Positions 7,659 through 12,690 of a DNA stretch of 12,690 nt are shown here, in pieces. A model generated the notes under the pieces. That model was not told the origin of the DNA and did not search any database. It saw only the letters and a list, made by a program, of their open reading frames with translations. The position numbers and the translations under genes were made by a program. How positions within the stretch are numbered: position 1 is the stretch's first letter; each line of letters begins with the position of its first letter. The DNA is taken from NCBI GenBank assembly GCA_021159265.1, contig JAGGSD010000081.1:1-12690 (forward strand). The letters are read 5' to 3'. This DNA comes from Syntrophobacterales bacterium. GTDB lineage: Bacteria > Desulfobacterota > Syntrophia > Syntrophales > UBA6807.

Positions 7659-8879
7659 CTACTCTATATTCCTGCAGGGTGTTCCCCTCGATATCCAGAT
7701 CAAAAACAGTATTATTATGGCTAAAACAACAATTAAACCACCGATAAAAAAATAGACTGTTCCCAGATTCCAGGTCTCTTTTATCCATCCGGCCAGATAG
7801 ACAGAGAGTGATCCCACGCCGAAGACCAGGATGAATTTTATACCGTAACCCGTGCTTCTCCACTTACTTGGAGTAAATTTTGCCACCAGACTGTTCTCTA
7901 TTGGCTGCATTCCCAGCGCGAAAAAGATGTAGATAGCGGCGGAGACAACCAGAAGCTGTTCGCTGAAGATTCCCATAATAATGACAAAGGGAAGGCTCAA
8001 GCTGTGAAAGATAAAATACATCCACCGAAGATCATATTTGTCAGCCAGCCTGCCTCCCGCAAGTTGTCCCAGTATACCCACAGTGTAAATGGTCGAAGCA
8101 AGAAGCGTAGCCGCCATGGTTTTCGTTCCCTCAAGGTTAGCAAGATGAATGTTTTTAAAAAAATCCCACAGGAACCCCGCCTTGAATTCAAGATAAGCCG
8201 GCAGGACAATACTGTTTGCCCTGTAAGCAAGGCCGGAAAGTGTCATGATCACACACAGTATCAAAAAATATTTGATATAATTATTATTGCCGGGAACAGA
8301 ACCGGAACTTGTCACATCTTTGTGTACTGGTGTTTCATCTATATTTGTGAACAGCATAATGATTCCCCATAAGATACTGAAGATTCCTGCGAGCAAGTAG
8401 GTCATTTTCCATCCGGCCAGCCAGTTCAAAAAACCTGCCGCGAAAGGCGCGCTTACCATACCCAGATTCCCGGCGACCCCGTTGATTCCCAGAGCCGTTC
8501 CCCTGTTTTTGATTCCCAGTGATATTAATCCCATTCCGGCGGGGTGGTAAATGCTGGAAAAAAAACCTACAACAGCAAGGGACAGCATAATCGATGTTCC
8601 CGAATTTGAAAAAGCCGTCATCAGCGCTCCTATCCCGCTTCCGAAGAAAAAGATGATCAGGCTTTTGCGATTACCGTACCTGTCGGAAATAATACCCGAG
8701 GGAAGGGCTCCGAGTCCGAAAAGGAGATACATAAAAAAACTTAATTTCAACACTTCCGCCAGCGGCATTTTTAATGAAATCATCAGCGGTATGGCTAAAG
8801 CCGGGAAGATAAGCTCATAAAAATGGGTGAGAAAATGTCCCGCACAGGTAAAACCTATAATCTTCTTTTCGTTATCCAT
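7659..8879 (-). CDS. MFS transporter, 12-helix, substrate unknown
   Basis: 406 aa, the usual size for a 12-transmembrane major facilitator permease of the inner membrane, and very hydrophobic throughout. The MFS signature motif A appears after helix 2 as SGIISDRYGNRKSL (61-74). Its counterpart in the second half is GGRLADKYDLRW (about 275-286), so both six-helix bundles are complete. A central hydrophilic loop (about 181-200) links them. YHPAG (111-115) near helix 4 resembles the fosmidomycin-resistance/nitrate-nitrite branch of MFS proteins, but this does not fix a substrate. The start codon is 14 bp after the stop of the TonB-like gene, so the two are probably co-transcribed. No strong Shine-Dalgarno precedes the ATG. 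It could be a drug or metabolite exporter, or an importer; the sequence does not decide. Confidence 0.9.
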   Translation of the reverse strand: MDNEKKIIGFTCAGHFLTHFYELIFPALAIPLMISLKMPLAEVLKLSFFMYLLFGLGALPSGIISDRYGNRKSLIIFFFGSGIGALMTAFSNSGTSIMLSLAVVGFFSSIYHPAGMGLISLGIKNRGTALGINGVAGNLGMVSAPFAAGFLNWLAGWKMTYLLAGIFSILWGIIMLFTNIDETPVHKDVTSSGSVPGNNNYIKYFLILCVIMTLSGLAYRANSIVLPAYLEFKAGFLWDFFKNIHLANLEGTKTMAATLLASTIYTVGILGQLAGGRLADKYDLRWMYFIFHSLSLPFVIIMGIFSEQLLVVSAAIYIFFALGMQPIENSLVAKFTPSKWRSTGYGIKFILVFGVGSLSVYLAGWIKETWNLGTVYFFIGGLIVVLAIIILFLIWISRGTPCRNIE

Positions 8880-8893
8880 AAATTCACACAGGT

Positions 8894-9451
8894 TTACTTT
8901 GCTAAATTGTACTGAAATTTTGCTATAATGTGTAGTTTTGAAAGGTTAAATTGCTTAGGGAGAGGGTTAAAAGGGCCGGCTGTCCGTACAACACGAAGAG
9001 CTTCACTGTCAAGAACATCATGACCTGATGACGAAATAATAAGAGAATCAACCAGAATTCCCTCTTCAGCTATAGAAAATTTGACAACAGCGGTTCCTGT
9101 TTCCTGACGTGCACAGGCTTCCTTTGGATATGACCATTTGTTTTCTATCCTTCTTTTCAATTGTTTTAAATAAGAAAAGTACTTCGTATTTTTGCTGCCA
9201 AGTTCAACCGTATCCTCTGTACCTTTGATTCTGCTTCCCGCAGTTTTGCGGGTTGGTTCAGGTGCAATTATGATATTATTCGGTTTTTCCTTTTTTTCAA
9301 AGGGTTTCGATTGTTCTTCAAGGTGAACAGTAAAAGACGTGTTAGTATAGGAGTTTCTGCCAATCTCCAATACCCCTGATACTGCCAGAATGGCCATGTG
9401 GATGATCACTGAAATTACAATGGCTATAATAAATAGTTTCTTAGAAATCAT
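8894..9451 (-). CDS. TonB-family energy transducer
   Basis: 185 aa from the ATG at 9451. A 201-aa version from a TTG at 9499 is possible, but it adds 16 polar residues before the signal anchor and has no Shine-Dalgarno, while GGTG stands 5 bp before the ATG. One N-terminal membrane anchor (about residues 5-27) contains S14-x3-H18 in SVIIHMAIL, matching the Ser-x3-His of E. coli TonB that couples to ExbB/ExbD. A short linker of about 60 residues, only moderately Pro/Lys-rich, follows. The C-terminal TonB domain shows KRRIENKWSYP, VVKFSIAEEG, SSSGHDVLDSEAL and AGPFNPLP. The protein should carry proton-motive energy across the periplasm to outer-membrane receptors. No exbB, exbD or receptor gene is in the window; the gene is paired with an MFS transporter. 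Confidence 0.88.
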   Translation of the reverse strand: MISKKLFIIAIVISVIIHMAILAVSGVLEIGRNSYTNTSFTVHLEEQSKPFEKKEKPNNIIIAPEPTRKTAGSRIKGTEDTVELGSKNTKYFSYLKQLKRRIENKWSYPKEACARQETGTAVVKFSIAEEGILVDSLIISSSGHDVLDSEALRVVRTAGPFNPLPKQFNLSKLHIIAKFQYNLAK

Positions 9452-9591
9452 ATAAGCACCATTTTTGCCATCATATTCTAATGATGCAAAATAAATCAAT
9501 AATTAATTTCGCTTATTATTGCCATGTTGATCTTTCCTATTTTGTTATTGATTGTATTCGGAAATTGTTTTATCTGACTGTTAAGTGAAAA

Positions 9592-10044
9592 ATGAATCGT
9601 GATGAGAAATTTATCAGAGTAGCCCTTGCAGAAGCGGAATTAGCGCTTGAAGAAGACGAGATCCCCGTAGGCGCTGTAATTGTTGCTGGTGACGAAATAC
9701 TGTCAAAGGCTCATAATAAATCTATTTCAATGAATGACCCTTCGGCGCATGCGGAGATTTTAGCTATCAGGAAGGCCTCAGATCGGGTTAACAATTATCG
9801 CCTTGCAGGAATGACAATTTATGTTACCCTTGAACCTTGCGTTATGTGTGCCGGAGCAATTATACAGGCAAGAATGTCGAGGCTTGTATTCGGCGCTCAT
9901 GATCCCAAGAGTGGAGGGGTGTTTTCCCTTTACAACATACTCAATGATGGGAAATTAAATCATTCTGTTGATGTAACAGGCAGTGTATTGGAGAGTGAGT
10001 GTGGTGAAATTTTAAGTAGATTTTTTCAGAAAAAGAGGTTATGA
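9592..10044 (+). CDS. tadA: TadA, tRNA-specific adenosine deaminase
   Basis: 150 aa. TadA deaminates adenosine 34 to inosine in the anticodon of tRNA-Arg(ACG), so that one tRNA reads CGU, CGC and CGA. The zinc-dependent deaminase motifs are complete: H53-A-E55 (in SAHAEILAIRKA), with E55 the proton shuttle, and P82-C83-x2-C86 (TLEPCVMCAGAI) for zinc. GGVFSLYNIL after the zinc site supports TadA over a free-base cytosine deaminase. An in-frame TGA two codons upstream fixes the ATG at 9592; the ribosome site is poor (TAAGTG). It is the first plus-strand gene, divergent from the TonB-like gene across about 140 bp of AT-rich DNA in which I see no convincing promoter. It is followed within 35 bp by two tRNA genes. 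Confidence 0.96.
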   Translation: MNRDEKFIRVALAEAELALEEDEIPVGAVIVAGDEILSKAHNKSISMNDPSAHAEILAIRKASDRVNNYRLAGMTIYVTLEPCVMCAGAIIQARMSRLVFGAHDPKSGGVFSLYNILNDGKLNHSVDVTGSVLESECGEILSRFFQKKRL

Positions 10045-10078
10045 ACCTAGGCTGTTTTATTGTAAGATAATTGGTTAT

Positions 10079-10172
10079 GGAGAGGTACCGAAGTGGTCGT
10101 AACGGGATCGACTCGAAATCGATTTGGGGGTCAAAAGCTCCCACGTGGGTTCGAATCCCACCCTCTCCGCCA
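10079..10172 (+). tRNA. tRNA-Ser (anticodon CGA)
   Basis: 94 nt including an encoded CCA (10170-10172). Acceptor arms GGAGAGG (10079-10085) and CCTCTCC (10162-10168) pair perfectly, with discriminator G at 10169. The anticodon stem is ATCGA/TCGAT with loop CTCGAAA, so the anticodon at 10114-10116 is CGA, reading UCG. A long variable arm (TTTGGGGGTC...GCTCCCACG region) is as expected for a class II serine tRNA, and the T-loop GGTTCGAATCCC is standard. It lies 34 bp after the tadA stop. Confidence 0.96.
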
Positions 10173-10187
10173 CTAATTGCTGTTTCT

Positions 10188-10282
<95 letters not shown>

Positions 10283-10323
10283 TTAGTATTTATGGATTAT
10301 CTCCCGCGATTAACTGTGGTTAG

Positions 10324-10353
10324 TTAAGGCAAAATAAGTGCGTTATTTATAAT
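10324..10353 (+). promoter_or_regulatory. Candidate promoter of ffs
   Basis: A perfect TATAAT at 10348-10353 lies 13 bp before the start of the SRP RNA stem, the distance expected for transcription beginning close to the mature 5' end. The -35 match is weak (TTAAGG at 10324-10329, 18-bp spacer). The -35 region overlaps a perfect dyad, TTAACT/AGTTAA (10310-10315 with 10322-10327). Confidence 0.5.
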
Positions 10354-10365
10354 TATTAACCTTTT

Positions 10366-10467
10366 GATAGCCGGGTCCCGTGCAACGGAGGGTTGTGAAC
10401 CCCGTCAGGTCCGGAAGGAAGCAGCGGCAGCAATTACCTTCGTGTGCTGCGGGGAAGCCTGGCTATC
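10366..10467 (+). ncRNA. ffs: Small bacterial signal recognition particle RNA (4.5S type)
   Basis: About 102 nt, the short form without an Alu domain. The conserved domain IV core that binds Ffh and FtsY is exact: CAGGTCCGGAAGGAAGCAGC (10406-10425) with a GGAA tetraloop at 10413-10416. The ends pair as GATAGCC (10366-10372) with GGCTATC (10461-10467), so the whole RNA is one long hairpin. It sits between tRNA-Ser and dnaX, its typical neighbourhood. The exact mature ends are estimated from pairing. Confidence 0.96.
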
Positions 10468-10473
10468 TTTTTT
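10461..10473 (+). terminator. Terminator of ffs
   Basis: The closing stem of the SRP RNA (GGCTATC) runs straight into six T residues (10468-10473), so the RNA hairpin itself can act as an intrinsic terminator. This T-run is the target site of the element that begins at 10475. Confidence 0.6.
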
Positions 10474-10474
10474 A
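10468..10474 (+). repeat. Target-site duplication, left copy (TTTTTTA)
   Basis: TTTTTTA here recurs at 10755-10761, directly flanking the outer element. A C precedes it on both sides, although the right-hand C is also the last base of the element's terminal repeat. The original duplication may therefore have been 8 bp (CTTTTTTA). Because it is a homopolymer run, this duplication is less convincing than the inner one. Confidence 0.55.
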
Positions 10475-10560
10475 GTAGCCGTTCACGGCTTGAAACTTGG
10501 AATTGGAAAGTAGAAATTGTGGAGAACAGTACAAAAGCATGAAGGCCCAATTTCCAATTT

Positions 10561-10568
10561 CTATTTTC
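10561..10568 (+). repeat. Target-site duplication, left copy (CTATTTTC)
   Basis: These 8 bp directly abut the left end of the inner element and recur exactly at 10720-10727, abutting its right end. They belong to the right arm of the outer element, which shows what was interrupted. Confidence 0.85.
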
Positions 10569-10719
10569 GTAACCGTTCAAAGGTTCATGGTTCAGGGTTA
10601 AGGAACAAAAGGCAGCATTAAAGACCTGAAGTCCTCGTCAAAAATGCTCATTTTCGCAAATACGCATCCCAAATGCAGTACGGGGACAAGAATGGAACCT
10701 TGAACCCGTGAACGGTTAC
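10569..10719 (+). mobile_element. Inner MITE copy A, 151 bp, with 8-bp target duplication
   Basis: Terminal inverted repeats of about 25 bp share the pattern GTAACCGTTCA, two variable bases, GGTTCA, one variable base, GGTTC. The left end starts at 10569; the right end, CCTTGAACCCGTGAACGGTTA followed by C, ends at 10719. It is flanked by exact copies of CTATTTTC. No coding capacity is evident. It matches copy B at 12471-12689 through most of its length but lacks 63 bp of the interior. Length, ends and target duplication identify it as a non-autonomous transposable element. The GTAA tip with an 8-bp duplication resembles the IS66 family as I know it (inference). Confidence 0.88.
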
Positions 10720-10727
10720 CTATTTTC
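10720..10727 (+). repeat. Target-site duplication, right copy (CTATTTTC)
   Basis: Exact second copy of the 8 bp at 10561-10568. Joining 10568 to 10728 restores the continuous right arm of the outer element. Confidence 0.85.
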
Positions 10728-10754
10728 TGATTTCAACGTTCCGTGAACGGTTAC

Positions 10755-10761
10755 TTTTTTA
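10755..10761 (+). repeat. Target-site duplication, right copy (TTTTTTA)
   Basis: Matches the T-run plus A at 10468-10474 and directly follows the right end of the outer element. Confidence 0.55.
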
Positions 10762-10814
10762 TTACAAAATCAGATCCGTAAATACGAAAGATTTCCGTTC
10801 CAGGAGTATTTTAC

Positions 10815-12443
10815 ATGGAGTATCTCGTTCTGGCCCGAAAATGCAGACCCCAGGTCTTTGAGGATGTCATAGGACAGGACCATGTCGTAAGAACTCTGAA
10901 AAACTCTATAAAGTATGACAGAATTGCGCATGCTTTTATATTTAGTGGTCCCAGGGGGGTGGGAAAAACTTCTGTAGCCCGTATCCTGGCCAAAGCAGTT
11001 AACTGCGCACAGGGGCCGACTGAAGTTCCCTGTAACGAATGTGTCCACTGTAAAGAAATCACGGCTGGAATATCTCTGGATGTTCGGGAAATCGATGGAG
11101 CTTCCAACAGGGGGATCGATGAGATAAGGGAACTGAGGGAAAACATCAAATTTTCACCCGTATCTGCACGATACAAAGTGTATATAATTGACGAAGTTCA
11201 CATGTTGACCAAGGAAGCATTTAACGCGCTTCTCAAAACACTTGAAGAGCCTCCACCTCATGTAATCTTTGTATTTGCAACGACAGAAATTCACAAGGTT
11301 CCGCTGACTATTCTTTCCAGATGCCAGCATTTTGACTTCAAGAGGATATCGATAAAGCAAATTTCAGATAATTTAAAAAAAATTGCCGGAAAAGAGAGAA
11401 TCAATATCAGCGATAACGGGTTAATGTGGATTGCCCAGAGCGGAGAGGGGAGTATAAGGGACGCTCAGAGTATCTTTGATCAGTTAATATCTTATGCTGG
11501 CGCTGATATCACAGACAATGACGTAGAAGAACTCCTCGGCTTAAAAGACAGGCATTTTCTTTTTGACATTTCAAAGGCGCTCCTTGAAAGAAATGCTGGC
11601 ATCTGCCTGGAGATCATAGATAAGAGTTATTATTCGGGTACAGATATGAAGCAGTTCTATCAAATGCTTCTCCGTCACTTCATGAACATGCTGATAATAA
11701 AGATAACGGGGAATTGTCGTGCCATTCTTGATCTTCCCGATGATGAACTCGTAGAACTTGAAAAACAGGCGGAAAAGGTTTCAAGGGAAACAATCCAGCG
11801 TTTACTGGACATCCTGATGGCGGAAGAGGAGGATATAAAAAAGAGTACTGATCCCAGATTAAACCTTGAATTTGTTATTGTGAGGATGGCTTATCTTGAA
11901 CCGGCGATACCGGTTGATGAAATTGTATCAAGAATGGAAAATCTTGAGAGGAGGCTTTCTTCAAAGGGTGAGACAAAACGAAGAAGTGCGCCGCCATATC
12001 CCGATCTGCCGGAACCCCGTGAGAAAAACATGGGCGAACAGATATTCGAGGATAATCTCTGGGCAAATTACAAGAACTTCTTAAAAAAGAAAAATCCTCT
12101 TCTGTGGTCCAAAATTGAGCCCGGTAATTTTCTTGGATATGAAAACAGGTGTATAAAAATCGGTTTTCAAAAAGGATATATTTTTCTGGACGATATCCTC
12201 GAAAAGTCTCAAATGGATCGCCTGACTGACATATCAAAGGAATTTTTCCGGGATGATGTGACCATAGAGATAGAATCGCTGTCCCCGGGATCTGGAAACG
12301 ATAACACCTCGATTGACAATGGTGTAAATAAAAGTATAAATAATATTAAAAATGAGGCGTTGAACCATCCCTTTGTACAAAAAGTTATGGATGTATTCGA
12401 AGGCGCCGAACTGTGCGAGGTTATTTCAAGAGTCAAGGATTAA
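10815..12443 (+). CDS. dnaX: DnaX, DNA polymerase III tau (and possibly gamma) subunit
   Basis: 542 aa. DnaX is the ATPase motor of the clamp loader that places the beta sliding clamp on primed DNA; tau also ties polymerases together. Seen: the start MEYLVLARKCRPQVFEDVIGQ; Walker A GPRGVGKT (45-52); zinc-binding cysteines C64, C73, C76, C79; Walker B IIDEVH (124-129); sensor-1 ATTE (155-158); and the SRC motif (168-170), whose arginine senses ATP in the neighbouring subunit. The domain III collar follows to about residue 370, then a charged linker and a C-terminal tail ending in NHPFVQKVMDVFEGAELCEV. AGGAG (10802-10806) lies 8 bp before the ATG. An A AAA AAG heptamer at residues 423-425 could yield a shorter product. 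The usual downstream partners ybaB/recR are not seen because the window ends. Confidence 0.97.
   Translation: MEYLVLARKCRPQVFEDVIGQDHVVRTLKNSIKYDRIAHAFIFSGPRGVGKTSVARILAKAVNCAQGPTEVPCNECVHCKEITAGISLDVREIDGASNRGIDEIRELRENIKFSPVSARYKVYIIDEVHMLTKEAFNALLKTLEEPPPHVIFVFATTEIHKVPLTILSRCQHFDFKRISIKQISDNLKKIAGKERINISDNGLMWIAQSGEGSIRDAQSIFDQLISYAGADITDNDVEELLGLKDRHFLFDISKALLERNAGICLEIIDKSYYSGTDMKQFYQMLLRHFMNMLIIKITGNCRAILDLPDDELVELEKQAEKVSRETIQRLLDILMAEEEDIKKSTDPRLNLEFVIVRMAYLEPAIPVDEIVSRMENLERRLSSKGETKRRSAPPYPDLPEPREKNMGEQIFEDNLWANYKNFLKKKNPLLWSKIEPGNFLGYENRCIKIGFQKGYIFLDDILEKSQMDRLTDISKEFFRDDVTIEIESLSPGSGNDNTSIDNGVNKSINNIKNEALNHPFVQKVMDVFEGAELCEVISRVKD
12083..12118 (+). promoter_or_regulatory. Candidate -1 ribosomal frameshift site in dnaX
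   Basis: Heptamer A AAA AAG (12083-12089) is in the same register as in E. coli dnaX, with the first A being the third base of a TTA codon. After a -1 slip, nine codons (EKSSSVVQN) are read before TGA at 12116-12118, giving a 434-aa product. A hairpin with AAAATT (12111-12116) and AATTTT (12126-12131) lies about 21 nt downstream, farther than usual. I see no Shine-Dalgarno-like stimulator 10-14 nt upstream. Confidence 0.45.
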
Positions 12444-12470
12444 AAAAATTGGTGAGCAGTTACAAATTAA

Positions 12471-12689
12471 GTAACCGTTCACAGGTTCATGGTTCAGCGT
12501 TTAGGGTTAAGGACAAAGGCAGCATTAAAGACCTGAAGTCATCGTCAAAAATGTTCATTTTCGCAAATAATTGTCAATTTGGCTCCAGATTTTGTTTCAG
12601 GCCTGACGAAGCTGACGCTTTTCTCGTAAATACGCATCCCAAATGCAGTCCGGGGACAAGAATGGAACCTTGAACCCTTGAACGGTTAC
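12471..12689 (+). mobile_element. MITE copy B, 219 bp
   Basis: Begins GTAACCGTTCACAGGTTCA 27 bp after the dnaX stop and ends with TTGAACGGTTAC at 12689; base 12690 is C. The terminal repeats match in 22 of 25 positions. The interior is shared with copy A except for 63 extra bases between CGCAAATA (12562-12569) and CGTAAATA (12625-12632). The 8 bp left of the element are CAAATTAA (12463-12470), and the single base visible on the right is C, as a duplication would require. No credible gene lies within it. It may separate dnaX from its usual operon partners. Confidence 0.85.
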
Positions 12690-12690
12690 C

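Larger units (their letters stand above)
10475..10754 (+). mobile_element. Outer hairpin-like MITE, interrupted by another MITE
   Basis: The ends form an inverted repeat: GTAGCCGTTCACGG (10475-10488) and the complement of CCGTGAACGGTTAC (10741-10754), 13 of 14 matching. If the inner element and one CTATTTTC copy are removed, 121 bp remain. Its two arms continue to match: TTGAAA (10490-10495), then GAAAGTAGAAATTG (10506-10519) against the complement of 10555-10568 (13 of 14). The ancestral element was thus nearly a full-length foldback. It codes for nothing. It is flanked by TTTTTTA on both sides and lies between ffs and dnaX, ending 60 bp before the dnaX ATG. This 10474-10814 gap contains no gene other than these elements. 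Confidence 0.75.

Noticed and set aside
7642..7863. Minus-strand 73-codon frame at the 3' end of the MFS gene
   Set aside because: Alternate frame of the intact MFS C-terminus. The transporter reading frame is unbroken, so no frameshift needs explaining.
8004..8372. 122-codon open frame antisense to the MFS gene
   Set aside because: Lies wholly within a well-supported membrane transporter on the other strand and resembles no family.
9452..9499. TTG start extending the TonB-like protein by 16 residues
   Set aside because: No ribosome site before the TTG. The ATG at 9451 has GGTG upstream and puts the membrane anchor right at the N-terminus, as usual for TonB.
10310..10327. Dyad TTAACT/AGTTAA after the second tRNA as a terminator
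   Set aside because: Perfect six-pair stem but no T-run follows. It overlaps the weak -35 of ffs, so a regulatory role is possible but unsupported.
12413..12673. Plus-strand open frame of 86 codons overlapping the dnaX end
   Set aside because: It starts inside dnaX in another frame and continues through MITE copy B. No ribosome site, and the composition is that of the repeat.

Overview
The window looks like bacterial chromosome, most likely from the Desulfobacterota (former Deltaproteobacteria) or a relative. This is inferred from the gene content and from the dispersed palindromic repeats; no 16S gene or other decisive marker is present. Coding density is high and nearly every gene is housekeeping. 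I see no CRISPR array, toxin-antitoxin pair, phage gene or recognisable defence system.

Left part, minus strand (81-9451), transcribed right to left. A TonB-like protein is followed by a 12-helix MFS transporter. Next comes a tightly packed set: moaA, then a SAM-dependent methyltransferase 4 bp on with a GTG start, then amrS overlapping it by ATGA. After a palindromic, terminator-like spacer come smc and ftsY (SRP receptor). This strand mixes molybdopterin biosynthesis and radical-SAM chemistry with chromosome organisation and membrane targeting.

Right part, plus strand (9592-12443). tadA (tRNA adenosine deaminase), two tRNA-Ser genes (anticodons CGA and GGA), the small SRP RNA gene ffs, and dnaX (clamp-loader tau). 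The tadA-ffs-dnaX order is a conserved bacterial neighbourhood, also seen in Bacillus. SRP RNA at one end and its receptor FtsY at the other make up two parts of the same targeting pathway. dnaX carries an in-frame A AAA AAG heptamer. A -1 shift there would give a 434-residue gamma-like product, close to the 431 residues of E. coli gamma.

The most unusual content is a set of small non-coding elements with inverted ends beginning GTAACCGTTCA. Copies lie at 1-61 (partial, inverted), 10569-10719 and 12471-12689, all directly behind genes. The copy at 10569-10719 has an exact 8-bp target duplication, CTATTTTC. It sits inside a second, hairpin-shaped element (10475-10754) with related tips, which is itself flanked by TTTTTTA copied from the ffs terminator T-run. 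This is a legible nested insertion of miniature transposons (MITEs). The ends and the 8-bp duplication suggest mobilisation by an IS66-type transposase, which is not in the window.
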